A stretch of 64,000 nt of DNA from Allolobophora icterica (lineage: Eukaryota; Annelida; Clitellata; Crassiclitellata; Lumbricidae), in contig OY744613.1 in NCBI GenBank assembly GCA_963556255.1, positions 38,444,734 to 38,508,733 on the forward strand. Direction: 5' to 3'. Position numbers and translations under genes: made by a program. The notes under the pieces are model-generated. The model worked only from the letters and a program-made list of their open reading frames with translations. It was not told the origin of the DNA and did no database searches. The stretch's first letter is position 1. Every line of letters begins with the position of its first letter. Below, piece after piece: positions 22,554-34,296 of this stretch.

Positions 22554-23456
22554 ATATATACCAGTCTTGTTGTCAAGACCTTAAACCTCAAGACCAAGAC
22601 CAAGACCTTGAACCTCAAGACCAAGACCAAGACCTTGAACCTCAAGACCAAGACCTTGAACCTCAAGACCAAGACCAAGACCTTGAACCTCAAGACCAAG
22701 ACCAAGACTTTGAAACTCAAGACCAAAACCGAGAACAATACCCAAAAATCACAACCATATCCAGATTTCTATTCCTTACTAAAAAATTGTCAAGTCAGAC
22801 TACTCGCTATTTTAATTAAAACACGAATCTTTTATTTTATTCAAAGAAAACAACTCCAAATGCAGACTGCAGAGAATCCCAAATTCATATTTACAAAAGT
22901 CCTTCGTGCGAAATCTTATTACATATGCCTGTTGCATTAAAAAAAAAACAATTCGCTCAGAATTTTCTGACCAAGACGTGACCCTTGGGCCTCATAAAAA
23001 TTCTGCCATGTGAAAAATACGTTCTACAGTGCTGAATTCACTGGCACACAGAGCAGTTTTTCAAGTACCGGATGTAAATGTACAAATTGTGAGTCTGTTT
23101 TGAAATCATTCCATGGTAAATAACCGGAAGTCAAAATAAATGTCAAAAGCAACAGTAAAGCCTCACTCATACCATGTAAATACTAAAGCAATTGTATTAG
23201 TAATTATTGGATAAATTATTAAAATCCTTGCGTTTTGTTAAATGACTCTTTATATTGTAAAAAGTCTTGGTCTTGGTCTTGCAAAACCAAGACCAAGACT
23301 TTGAACCTCAAGACCAAGACCAAGACCTTGAACCTCAAGACCAAGACCAAGACCAAGACCTTGAACCTCAAGACCAAGACCAAGACTTTTAAAAACGAAC
23401 TCGAGTGCACTCGAGACCAAGACCTTGGTCTCGAGGACAACAAGACTGATATATAC
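22554..23456. mobile_element. hAT-type MITE with internal CAAGAC minisatellite
   Basis: Terminal inverted repeats CAGTCTTGTTGTC (22562-22574) and GACAACAAGACTG (23436-23448) are exact. They are flanked by an exact 8-bp target duplication ATATATAC (22554-22561 and 23449-23456). The element proper is 887 bp. Both ends are internally built of AAGACCAAGACC/TTGAACCTC repeats (22582-22725 and 23281-23392). Open frames on both strands are by-products of the repeat. Confidence 0.9.
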
Positions 23457-24524
23457 GTGTCTTTACCTCAGGCTCAATGTACAGGCGCTGATCGTTTGCT
23501 TAAGTGACTACGAAAGCAAACGAAATGTCATAATGACCTGTTTTAATTATTTAAAATTAATACTATTCTTACTTTTACGTTTTGGTTAAAAAAATCCAGG
23601 GGGCAAGTGCCACATTGCCCCAACGTGTAGCGCCCATCAACACATTGTTTCCAACGCCTGATGGCGTCCAGACATCTCGCGTCTAATCTCTAATTTTCTA
23701 ATTTTGGGCGTAACTTTGGTCTAAATAGTGGGGGGTTACCAATTTCTTACATACACGTAGGCCTACAAAGCAAAGCAGAGACTGCGATCTCTGGGAAGTA
23801 TCAATAATAAAATATTGATAGGCATTGTTTAAAAAGTGGGGTTACGGGTACGTACCCCTCGTACACCCCAAAAATTACGCCTTATGTTTGTAGGCCTAAT
23901 CTCTTAATTTGCTCGATCTCAAAGTATTTCAATTTAACACCAAACTTAGCTTTACCGTATATCGATTGAAAGTGGCATTTCTGTAAACTGGATAAAATAA
24001 TTTAAATATTCAAGTACATGGCGAATCAATCACAAGACTAGGTATGACTTATAAAGCGTCACTATCATAATGCAGAAGGAACGAATTGCAATTTAAGTGA
24101 AATCGTAACCTAAACCAGAATCCGTTGAAGCAGTCATGGCAACTGTACAAAGAATGAATATAGGAGTATAATTGGACCAGGCATATAGCAAGCTCAAATC
24201 CAGGCCTATGCACCTTTGAATACCCATCATCCATACCTTAGGGGGAAAGATGGACTGTTGAAAGGTGTGTCACATTTAAAAGGTCCATCGTTCCCCTAGT
24301 TCCACCCTGGTTAAATAAAACCATTAAAGTTAATACCAGCCCCTTCGAAAATCACTAAACAAAAAGGTAGACTATACCCTGATTAATTACATGAAACAAT
24401 TAGTGCTGGATTGATAATAAAAAATACAAATATATCACACATAATGTGCATACATAGACGATTCAAAGCGGGCAATGCAGTCGCTGCTACCTTTACCATA
24501 CCAGCATATGCATGGGCCGGGATA
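23457..24524. other. AT-rich intergenic DNA
   Basis: No gene recognised. TAGGCCTA at 23758 and 23891. The patch at 23598-23640 (GGGGGCAAGTGCC...GCCCC) is a short inverted-repeat relic of uncertain class. Confidence 0.35.
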
Positions 24525-24526
24525 CG

Positions 24527-24735
24527 GAAATTTCGCCCCCGGAAGAATCGCCCCCGGAAGATTCGCCCTCGACATTTTGCCCCCGGGAAGACTCGCCCCC
24601 GCTTCTAGCCTTAGTTACATTTTCATCGTAGATCCCGCTTCTAGTCTTCCGGGGGCGAAACTTCCGGGGCGAAATGTCGGGGGCGAATCTTCCGGGAGCG
24701 ATTCTTCCGGGGGCGAATCTTCCGGGGCGAAAAGT
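24527..24735. repeat. Long hairpin of TTCCGGGGGCGAA units
   Basis: The left half carries CGCCCCCGGAAG units and the right half the inverse, CTTCCGGGGGCG, in matching order around a centre near 24620. The result is a ~200-bp foldback. No clear target duplication was found, so it may be a MITE or a relic. Confidence 0.7.
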
Positions 24736-24843
24736 CCTAGAACCGTAAGCTTATAGGCCCTAGGCCTATATATAGCTAAATGCGAGTAGGCTATGCGTAT
24801 AGTTATTCGAGTGTGTATAGGCCTATATGCTGCAGAATTGACT

Positions 24844-25006
24844 GCGATAGAGGAAGCTGCATCGCTCAAAATGAAATTGAAAACTGCTAATTCAGAATTT
24901 TATACATATCTGTTGAGTAATGTTAATAACCTTAACAAATCTCAAATTGTGACAAAATAGCGGTTTTCAGTTTCATTTTGAGCGATCCCCAGCTTCCTTT
25001 ATCGCC
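24844..25006. repeat. 163-bp foldback element
   Basis: GCGATAGAGGAAGCTG...TCGCTCAAAATGAAA (24844-24879) is matched in inverse by TTTCATTTTGAGCGAT...CAGCTTCCTTTATCGC (about 24971-25006), with few mismatches. Confidence 0.75.
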
Positions 25007-25323
25007 GCCACAACACTTAGGCTAAAAGATAAAATTCATACCCACATGCTCAGTGAAAACATCGACATAATTATATAGGCCCACAATAGCTCTGCTGTTG
25101 AGTACGATCGAGGTAGTATGGATACCTGATCATGTGGATATAACACGTCAATGAAATAGCTGATAGATAGCTATAAGGACTCACTCAGCACTAGTTACAT
25201 AAACTCCCTTCACTTGTTACACAGAACTGTGAAGAATACCCAATTGAAATTTTAAATTCCTATATTATTCATGAATGGCAAATGGAATACACAAATGACC
25301 AAAGGGGACGATTCGATCAGACA

Positions 25324-25512
25324 CTATGTACATGTATGTATGTATGTATGTATGTATGTATGTATGTATGTATGTATGTATGTATGTATGTGTGTATGTG
25401 TGTATGTATGTATGTATGTATGTATGTATGTATGTATGTATGTATGTAGGCCTATGTATGTATGTATGTATGTATGTATGTATGTATATGTATATGTATA
25501 TATGTATGTATG

Positions 25513-25544
<32 letters not shown>

Positions 25545-25546
25545 TA
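25324..25546. repeat. (TATG)n microsatellite
   Basis: A tetranucleotide array with minor interruptions. One TA is replaced by TAGGCCTA at 25447-25454. The MYVCMYVC-type frames here are repeat artefacts. Confidence 0.98.
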
Positions 25547-26101
25547 TAATATTCTACTGTCAACACGAATATGAAGTACCTAGACTACAATTTGAAAAAA
25601 AGTTCAAATAACGAGATTAAGATTGGGCCACATGAATTCAAACAACAGACTGTACACTCTTACAATAAGGCCTACATCCCATCGGCCTTTGAGACAAGTG
25701 CAATGTGCTGGAAACAACATTACCTTTTACTACATTGTCAGACGAACACATCGCAGACACACTTCGTGAAAAGTTTACGTCTAAACACTTAGATATAACT
25801 TCAACAAAATATTTTATGTCATACTGATTAGCAAACTGTATTGCATGCCTGAAGCATGAATAAATGGAAAGGTCGCATCCTGCAGGACTTTCTCCCACTG
25901 CCAGCACATTCCCTGAGGCTGCTGTATGATCTATGCACTGCAGATCACTCAAGGTCACTCAGTGCACAAGACTTCAGACAAAGCACCACTGTAAACGATA
26001 CACAGTTGATACACAGGTAACGGAGCCCTGGGGGAAACATGCGGCGGGCTCAGTCCCTTCATATCTATACCACCACATGACTGACCAGCTAGGAGGTCAT
26101 G
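25547..26101. other. Intergenic DNA
   Basis: No gene recognised on either strand; short frames have no family motif. Confidence 0.35.
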
Positions 26102-27234
26102 CCCTAGGACAGGCATGGCGAACCTTTTTCAGCTCGCGTGCCAGAAAATAGTTCTTAAAGGTAGTGGAAAGTTTCGCGTGCCAGAAATTTTATTGAACCA
26201 ATGAACACGGCATGAAGCACCCCCAAAAAGTAAAAGCTAATATTGAAGAGTCATTGCCATAACCGTCCGCATACATTTTTTAGGGGAAACAAATTTAGGG
26301 GGCAAATTTTTTATGGGGGGCACAATGACGTTTTTTGTATAGAGAACAAATTTGCATAGAGAAAATTTTCAAAATAAATAATGATCAAGGACTTTGCCTA
26401 AATAATTAAGTGTTTTTTCGCATTGAAAATCGTGTTGGGACTGTTGAATAATCATAATAATCCAAAACCTTTTTGCAAAAATATTTGCAATGTCCAGAGG
26501 GCAAATGCCCCCTTGCCCCCTATGGACGCCCATGGTCATTACATTATTTTTGGACGAGGCCACTTAATAATGCGACTTATTTATTATTATAATTTTAAAT
26601 GGAACATTACATTGTCAGTGTGATTTTTGTTGCTGGACAGTTACTGTATATGCCAACTGTTTTACGTTTGGTTTGTATTTTGTTGTTTTCAATGCCACGC
26701 GCGCAGCACTTGTAGGCCCCTATCATCGATTAATCTGTTTCTAATGTCAGACTTAATTAAATTCATGGTTGAGAACAAAGATTTGCACGAGTAACTTGAC
26801 GAAAAAATCGATAAAATTCCAAATGCAACAGTTTTCAGTGTATTAAATGTGTCTGGAAACGATATTCATGTTCGAACAACTTCATTTTCTGCTGCCGAAA
26901 TATACAATGCTGTTACTTTGAACCCTTACAAATGACCACGTTCGAGGTTACAATAATAGCAGGCTGACATGATGCGTCAGACGGAAGAGTAAAACTGTAC
27001 AGTGTATACCGTTAGATTCATCTTTTGAGTGCAATTTAAAACTTAAAGTCTAACAATTACAATAATTTTATGTTACAATGAAGCAGGAGAGAAATTGCTG
27101 AATGCAAGAAATAAAGAAATATTAGAAAGGTATGAAAAAAACGAAAGTTCAGAGTTCAGTGGCGTGCCAAGGAAAATCTGTTGGCGTGCCAGGTTGGGCA
27201 CGCGTGCCATAGGTTCGCCATCCCTGCCCTAGGA
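26102..27234. mobile_element. hAT-type element, non-autonomous
   Basis: The ends CAGGCATGGCGAACC (26110-26124) and GGTTCGCCATCCCTG (27212-27226) are inverted repeats with small differences. They are flanked by an exact 8-bp duplication CCCTAGGA (26102-26109 and 27227-27234). Subterminal GCGTGCCA motifs occur at both ends (26136, 26178, 27160, 27184, 27202), as expected for hAT transposase binding. The interior (26640-27100) may be a relic of a transposase gene but has no open frame. Confidence 0.88.
26250..26542. mobile_element. 277-bp hAT-type MITE nested in the previous element
   Basis: The body at 26258-26534 is the inverse of the MITE at 29359-29636. It is flanked by GTCATTGC and GTCATTAC, an 8-bp duplication with one change. 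The nesting dates it later than the host hAT element. Confidence 0.8.
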
Positions 27235-28541
27235 AATCTCTGTAACCCTGCCTCTGGACCTACATTTGTAGACGCCCTCGGCTTGAGTTACGAGTCAGAT
27301 AATCTGTCGACTGATGAGGATGCCTCCGCTGAAAGCAATACTAGGGCATAATATAAATATTCCCACCAGGCCACTTTCTGACTACAGGCTACTAGGCCTA
27401 TGTTTATTCAATATAGCGCTAGGACGCTCATTCGCCCACTAGATTTGAACGTTATGTTATTGAAAAGTAACCAAACGGATTAAAAAATAGCAACTTGAGC
27501 CCTATAGGGCTTGTTATATTTGAAATGCTAAATTTAGGTCTAATGACTTATGTTGCCTGGATTATGTTAATACCAATGATTATCGTGTTTAAGTTGTAGG
27601 CCCACAGAGGCAGAGTTTCGCGCTTGTTTGGGGACGTGGGATAAATTCGGTTAGTCTAGAGGGATGGGAAGAATTATGATGCGTGACAATTAATCGTTGT
27701 AAATGTTATGCGCTGCTTCATAAGCCACATATGCATAAATATGTCACGTTAGTTCGTGTTCCGCCGTTACTCACTCTTATACCCCTAAGCCGTAATTTTT
27801 CTGGTTAACGGCTGGCTTGAACAAATTTAGGGCCTACGGCTGGTTTTTCAGTTAGCCGTAAAAGCGCGTAAACAACCTTTTTTCGGCTAGCCGTAAAAGC
27901 GCGCACACAATCTTTTTTTCGGCTAGCCGTAAAAGCGCGTAATAATAGCTAGGCCTACCTTTTCCGGCTATGAGTGCATCACTCATTAAGACAGTAATAG
28001 GCCTACATCATAAATAGGGCCTACTTTAAAATCGACAGGTGGGCAATATTACTCAGTCTGCAAATAATTTGAGAACTAAATTCAAATAATTGTTAAAAAA
28101 CAAACGAACATTTCATATTTTCAGTTCACATAGCCTACATTGCAATGAGTTCACATTCAATTACGATTTACGAATATGTAATACTGATTGGAAGTTAAGT
28201 ACCAACAAATAAGGCTACCAGACATATAGGCCTATTTTTAGGTGATGCCTAGTCGCGTAACTGTTTGTTAGTGACGTCATAGGTCTATGACGCTCTACTA
28301 GTGACCAACGCTGTTCTTTGTCGCATCGCATATTCGCAAACTGGATAATAATTATAATAATTGTTTTAACTTGACGAATGCAATTATATCAATTTTAAAA
28401 AATAACGAATCTAGAAGGCGCTGTGTGAGAATATACTTTGTTGGCGATACTGAAGGCCAAACGGCTCAGTGTCAATTATGTAATTCAGTGCTGAAAATTT
28501 CTGGAGGGATACCAATTTAACAGCGTGATACACTGCTATTA
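27235..28541. other. Intergenic DNA with a short tandem repeat
   Basis: At about 27785-27975 a TTTTTTCGGCTAGCCGTAAA / AGCGCG unit of roughly 37-45 bp is repeated three to four times. Each unit contains the palindrome GGCTAGCC. TAGGCCTA occurs at 27393, 27950, 27998 and 28227. No gene recognised. Confidence 0.5.
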
Positions 28542-28722
28542 ATGATACTCAGAGGCGTCTACACCATAGAAACCTTGGAGCAAATGCTCCATCCAAGAAA
28601 TAGGGGGGGGGGAAAGATTTGTCAGTGTGTGTGCCACCATTTTAGGGGGGGGAAGGAATGGGAAGGGGGAAAAGGGACGTTGCTCCAATGACTTAGGGGG
28701 GATAGACGCCCCTGATGATACT
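28542..28722. mobile_element. 165-bp hAT-type MITE
   Basis: The ends CAGAGGCGTCTA (28550-28561) and TAGACGCCCCTG (28703-28714) are flanked by an exact 8-bp duplication ATGATACT (28542-28549 and 28715-28722). Confidence 0.88.
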
Positions 28723-29350
28723 TATTATTATATTTTCCAGAGGTGCATAGGCTATGATCCCTCGGGATTGCAAAAATTAGGGGGCATTGTTCTGGAATGG
28801 CTAATCTTCACAGATGATTTTATCGGTGTGAGAGGTGAAACAAAAAGCGACTGCACTGAAGCGTTGGGTTGCCATCTATAGGCCTAAGCGTTGAAAGAGA
28901 AAAGTAGTCTCTCTGTTGTCTGGTGATCTTGGGCAAGGCGGTTAAGGCCTGTGCACAGGGATGCAGAGGTTCGTGGCTGTCAGCTGATACGAAAAATTCT
29001 ACGGAGGTCGGCAGATGTAATAAAGGCCAGTTTGAAAAGTCTGACACGACGTAATCGTCCCTAAATCCCTTTTCTTGTCTGTCTTTTTATCTGTTTGTGT
29101 GTTTGTGTGTTTGTTTGTCTGTTTGTGTGCTTGTCCTTGTGTTGCATCTTTCGCATGCGCGTGGATGCATTTACGATTTCCGTCAGTTGATCCACCTGCA
29201 TTAGTCTGTGGCTGATTGACTGGCTGGCTGACTGACCAGTTCTCTGCTCGCTACCTGCTGAAACTCTTGCGCATATATAGGCCTGTATTTTCGTCTACAC
29301 CATAGCCCTGTATTGCATAATTTTAAAGCTGTGTGCATTCATAAACTCAT
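28723..29350. other. Intergenic DNA
   Basis: Includes a TTTG(TGTG)-rich run near 29085-29140. No gene recognised. Confidence 0.35.
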
Positions 29351-29644
29351 GCCTACAACATGGGCGTCCGGAGGGGGGCGCATTTGCGCCCCCTGGATTT
29401 TGCAAATATTTTATAAAATAAAATCTTTTGATTATTATGATTATTACAACAGTGCCAACACGATATTCAATGCGAAGAAACACTTAATTATTTAGGTAAA
29501 GTCCTTGATCATCATTTATTTCAATTCTTTTCCTATGCAAATTTTTTACATTCATAGGCGTCAAATTTGCCACCCCCGAAAAATTCCCCCTAAAAAATTT
29601 TGCGCCCCCCTAAAAAAATTCCTGCGGACGCCCATGGCCTACAA
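29351..29644. mobile_element. 278-bp hAT-type MITE
   Basis: CATGGGCGTCCG (29359-29370) and CGGACGCCCATG (29625-29636) are exact inverted ends. The exact 8-bp duplication GCCTACAA lies at 29351-29358 and 29637-29644. Same family as 26258-26534. Confidence 0.92.
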
Positions 29645-29739
29645 TCTAAAGTGTCGCCATGGCGGAAGGTGACATCAACTCAGGAAAGCTTGTCAAAACA
29701 GAAATCAAAATTAATACGAAATTCTAAAACAAGACATAA

Positions 29740-32700
29740 TAGTTCCTTGAAATGTCGTGAAAATTTGAAAAGGCAAAGAGAAAGGTAAGTGAACAGGCGG
29801 CGAAGAAGGCACCGAAGAAGGCAAGAAAGAAGGCAAAGGGCAAGACAAAGAAGAGGTGAAGAAGTAGGTGAAGAAGAAGGTAAGTAAAAAGGCAACTAAG
29901 AAGGCAAAGAAAAAGCACAGAAGAAGTCAAAGAGAAAATCAAGAAAGTAGGCAAAAGCAAGACAAAGAAGGTAAAGGAGGTTTGTTAAAAAAGTAACGAG
30001 AATGTCAAAGAAAAGTCAAAGAAAAAGTCAAAGAAAAACGAAAGGAAGAAGGCAAAGAAGAAGGTAAGTAAAAAGGTAAAGAAGGCAGTAATGAAGGAAA
30101 AGACAAAGACAAAGAAGAAGGCAAAGAAGAAAGCAAAGAAGGTAAGTAAAACCGCAAACAAGAGGCAAGAAAGAAGGCAAAGAAAAAGTCATAGAAAGTA
30201 GAAGGCAATGAAAAAGCAAAGAAGAAAGGTTAGTAAAAACGTAAAACAGACGACAAAGAAGAAGGCAAAGCACAAATCAAAGAGAAAGGCAAGGAAGAAG
30301 GTAAGTAAAAGCCATACAAGAAGACAAAGAAGAAAGACGAGGAAGAAGGCAAATAAGAAAAAGAAGGTAAGTAAAACAGTAGAGAAGAAGGTGAAGAAGA
30401 AGGCAAAAAGAAGTCAAAAAAGTAAAAGGTAAGATAAAGGCAAAGAAGAAAGAACAGAAGAAGTCAAAGAGAAAGACAAAGAAGAAGGTCAAGAAGAAGT
30501 CAAGGAGAAAGACAAAGAAGAAGGCAAGTAAAAGGCAATGAAGAAGCAAAGAAGAAAGACAGAGAAGAAGGCAAAGAAGAAAGCAAATAAGGTAAGTAAA
30601 ATGGCAAAGAAGAAGACAAAAAAGAAGGAAAAGAAGAAGTCAAAGAGTATAAGGCAAAGATAAAGGGAAAGAAACAAGAGAAAAAGAAAGGTTAGTAAAA
30701 AGGTAGACTTCAGAAGGCAAAGAAGAAGACGAAGAAGAAGTCAAAGCGAAAGGCAAAGAGGAAGGTAAGTAAAAGGCAGAGAAGCAGGCAAAGAAGAAAG
30801 ACAAGAAAGAAGGTAAAGAAGAAAGCCAAAGAAGGTAAGTAAAACGGCAAAGAAGAAGACAAAAAAGCAGGCAAAGAAGAAGTCACAGAAAGTAGAAGGG
30901 AAAGATAAAGGCAAAGAAACGGCGAAGAAGACAGGTAAGTAAAAAGGCAAAGAAGAAGGAACACAAGAAGGTAAAGAAGAAAGTCAAGAAGAAGTCAAAG
31001 AGCAAGGCATAGAAGAATGTAAGTAAAAGCAAAGAAGAAGGCAAACAAGAAAAACAAAGAAGGAGGCAAACAAGAAAGCAAAGAAGGTAGGTTCAACGGA
31101 AAAGAAGAAGACAAAAAAAGAAGGAAAAGAAGAAGTCAAAGAGCATAAGGCAAAGATAAAGGCGAAGAAAAAAGAGAAAAAGAAAGGTAAGTAAAAAGGT
31201 TGAACATAAGACGGCAAAAAAGCAGACCAAGAAGAAGTCAAAGCGAAAGGCAAAGAAGTAGGTAAGTAAAAGGCAAAGAGAAGCCAAGGAAAGTAGAAGG
31301 CAAAGATAATGCAAAGAATTAGGAATAGAAGAAGGCAAAGAAGAAGGTCAAGAAGAAGTCAAAGAGAAAGACAAAGAAGAAGGTCAAGAGGAAGTTAAAG
31401 AGAAGGACAAAGAAGAAGATAAGTAAAAGGTAATGAAAATGGTATAGAAGAAAGGCAAAGAAAAAGGCAAAGAAGAAAGAAAAGAAGGCAGGTAAAAGGG
31501 TTAAGAAGAAAGCAGAAAAGAAGAAAAAGAAGAAGGTAAGACTATAAGGCAAAGGTAAAGGGAAAGAAAAATGCAAATAGGAAAGGTAAGTAAAAGGGTA
31601 GAACAGAAGAGGACAAAGAAAAGCCAAGAGGAAGTCAACGCGAAAGGCAAAGAAGAAGGTAAGTAAAGGGCAAAGAAGAAGGTAAAGAAGAAAAACAAAG
31701 AAGGTATAAATAAAACAGCAAAGAAGAAGGCCAAACAGAAGAAAAGAGAAGTCAAAGGAAGTAGATGGCAAAGATAAAGGCGGAGAAGTAACAGTAGAAG
31801 GCAAAGAGAAAGGTGAAGAACAAGTCAAAGAGAAAGGGAAAGAAAAAGAAGATAAGTAAACGGCAAAGAAGAAGGCAAAGAAGAAAGACAAAGAAGAAAG
31901 CAGAGAAGCAAAGTGGGTAAGTAAAACGGCAAAGAAGGCAAAGAAGAAGGCCAAGGACAAGCCAAAGAGAAGGGCAAAGAAAAAGAAGGTAAGTAAAAGG
32001 CAAAGAAGAAGGCAAAGAAGAAAGAAGAAAGCAGAATGAAAGCAAAGATGGTAAGTAAAACGGCAAAGAAGAAGGAACAGTAGAAGGCAAAGAAGAAAGC
32101 CAAGAACAAGTTAAAGAGAAAGGCAAAGAAAAAGAAGGTAAATAAAAAGGCAAAGAAGAATGCAAAGAAGAAAGACAAAGAATAAAGCAGAGAATAAAAC
32201 AAAGAAAGTAAGTAAAACGGTAAAGAAGACTACAAATATGAAGGCAAAGAAGAAGTCAAGGAAAGTAGAAGGGAAAGATAAAGACAAAGAAAAAGGTGCA
32301 GAAGAAAGGTAAGTAAAAAGGCAAAGAAGAAGGAACACAAGAAGGTAAAGAAGAAAGCCAAGCAGAAGTCAAAGAGTAAGGCATAGAAGAAGGTATACGT
32401 AAAAGCAAAGAAGAAGGCAAAGAAGAAAAGCAAAGAAAGCCAAGCAGAAGTCAAAGAGTAAGCCATAGAAAAATAAGGTAAGTAAAAGCAAAGAAGAAGG
32501 CAAAGAAGAAAAGCAAAGAAGGAGGCAAAGAAGGTAAGTAAAATGGCAAAGCAGAAGCCAAAAAAGAAGGCAAAGAAAGAAAGTTGAAGGCAAAGGTAAA
32601 GGCAAAGAAAAAAAGAAAAAAGAAAGGTGAGTAAAAAGGCATAGAAGAAGAAAAGGAAGAAGGCAAAGAAGAAGACCACGAAGAAGTCAGAGAAAGACAG

Positions 32701-33190
32701 TGAAGAAGGTAAGTAAAACGGTAAAGAAGAATGCAAAGAAGAAAGCAAATAGGAAAGCAAAGAAGAAGTACAGAACGAGGCGAGGCGAAGGTGAGTAAAC
32801 AGGCTAAGAAGAGAGCAAAGACGAAGGCAAACAGACAGGCAAAGAAGTAGCCGTGAAAGAAGATAAAGAAGAAGATAAGGAGAAAGTCAGAGTAGAAGGC
32901 AAAAGAAAGGCAAAGATGAAGGCAAAGAGGAAGGTAAGTAAACAGGCGGCGAAGAAGGCAAAGAAGAAGGCAAGAAAAAAGGCAAAGAGAAAGACAGAAA
33001 CGAAAGCAAAGGTAAAGAAGGTAAGTTAAAAGGCAAAGAACAAGGCAAGCAGAAAGGCAAAGAAGAAGTCAAAGAGAAATCGAAGAAGGCGTAAGTGGCA
33101 AAGAAGAAAGCAAGAAAGAGGGCAAAGAGAAAGACAAAGAAGTAGCCAAGGTAGCCCAAGCAAGGTAAAAGGCAAAGAGAAAGATACACG
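29740..33190. repeat. 3.4-kb polypurine GAA/AAAG array with recurring GGTAAGTAAA
   Basis: The plus strand is overwhelmingly A and G, built of AAAGAAGAAGGCAAAG-like units of irregular length. By reading I count 21 exact copies of GGTAAGTAAA, plus variants (GTAAGTGAAC, GTAAGTTAAA, GTTAGTAAA), usually preceded by AA. AAG|GTAAGT is the consensus 5' splice site, and GAAGAA is a classical exonic enhancer motif. The many Lys-rich and Phe/Leu-rich frames on the two strands are products of the repeat. Confidence 0.95.
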
Positions 33191-34296
33191 AACTACAAGA
33201 AAATGAATTCCTTTCTACGACTGCCTTCAACTACGTTATAATAATGCTCTGTCATAATGGTCTACCAAATAGGGGGCCTAGCCAGATAAGTTATAAATAG
33301 GCCTAATTTACTAGTTTATCTACGCCGCTTTAGGTAGTTAGGTTGGTGTTATAATTATTATTAACAATATAATTGTCAAATCTATACCTCTTTGTCTGAT
33401 GTTTTCTTGATATAGATAAATGTAGTGTAATTTCAGAGATCTTAAGTCTAGACTAGTTAGACTCTACGATCTTTGGTAATATATATCTATATTCTTTCCA
33501 GCGAAGTTTGACGACGTTATTAATTCTAAGCACTAGGCATAACGACCATCGACTGATTCCTTAAGCATTATAACGTACACTGGCGCGATAGAAGTTCTTA
33601 GATTAATTATTTAGGCGTTATAACAATTATTGATAACCTTGAAGGGACGGTATTTAAATTTCCTGTATGAATGCCGAAAAAGTAGTTATCAATTTTTCCT
33701 TTGTGAAGCTCATCAAAATGACGTTAATTTGGAACAAAACTTTAGCCAAAAGAAGCTGGATACTGATGCTTCTGTTCTGTGGCTATCAAACATCATTTGT
33801 GGTGTAGCATATTTATCAAATCACTTATATTATGCATTTGTCATTACGTTTAAACCATTATTTGATGGTCGCATTGAGTGACATTTCAGGGAAAGTGATA
33901 ATTATTCATTACCAAAGCAAGAGAAACTAGAGGTCATGCTAAAGATGTGTTTTAATAATTACAATTTCTGAACAATAGTATGAACCAACAGAATGCACAG
34001 ACCTCTGGACCAGTCTCTTTTGTGATGCAACAAATTAAGCCAATATGCCTATATTTATTTGGGAAGTTTGAGCATGTGTAACACATTGGAGTTTAGAATC
34101 ATTACAAATAAGCAAAATCGACATGACATTTTATTTATGATCAATAACAATACTAGCAGCAACAAACACAGCAACAATAGTAATAACACTATTATACAAC
34201 AATTAACAATAGAAAAAACAACAGCAGCAACAACAATAATAGTATTAGATAACTTCATTCTGGATAGTGTTTTTGGTGTAATGCTCTCCAAAAGAA
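33191..34296. other. AT-rich intergenic DNA
   Basis: No gene recognised. An imperfect CAA/AAC-rich run lies at 34140-34245. Confidence 0.35.

Noticed and set aside
22608..23507. [15 protein letters not shown] open frames
   Set aside because: Direct translation of the MITE minisatellite in both orientations.
25271..25574. MYVCMYVC-type and YIHTYIHT-type frames
   Set aside because: Translations of the (TATG)n microsatellite.
29740..33190. Long Lys/Arg-rich and Phe/Leu-rich open frames on both strands
   Set aside because: They follow a polypurine tandem array and overlap each other on opposite strands. No family motif; low-complexity artefacts.
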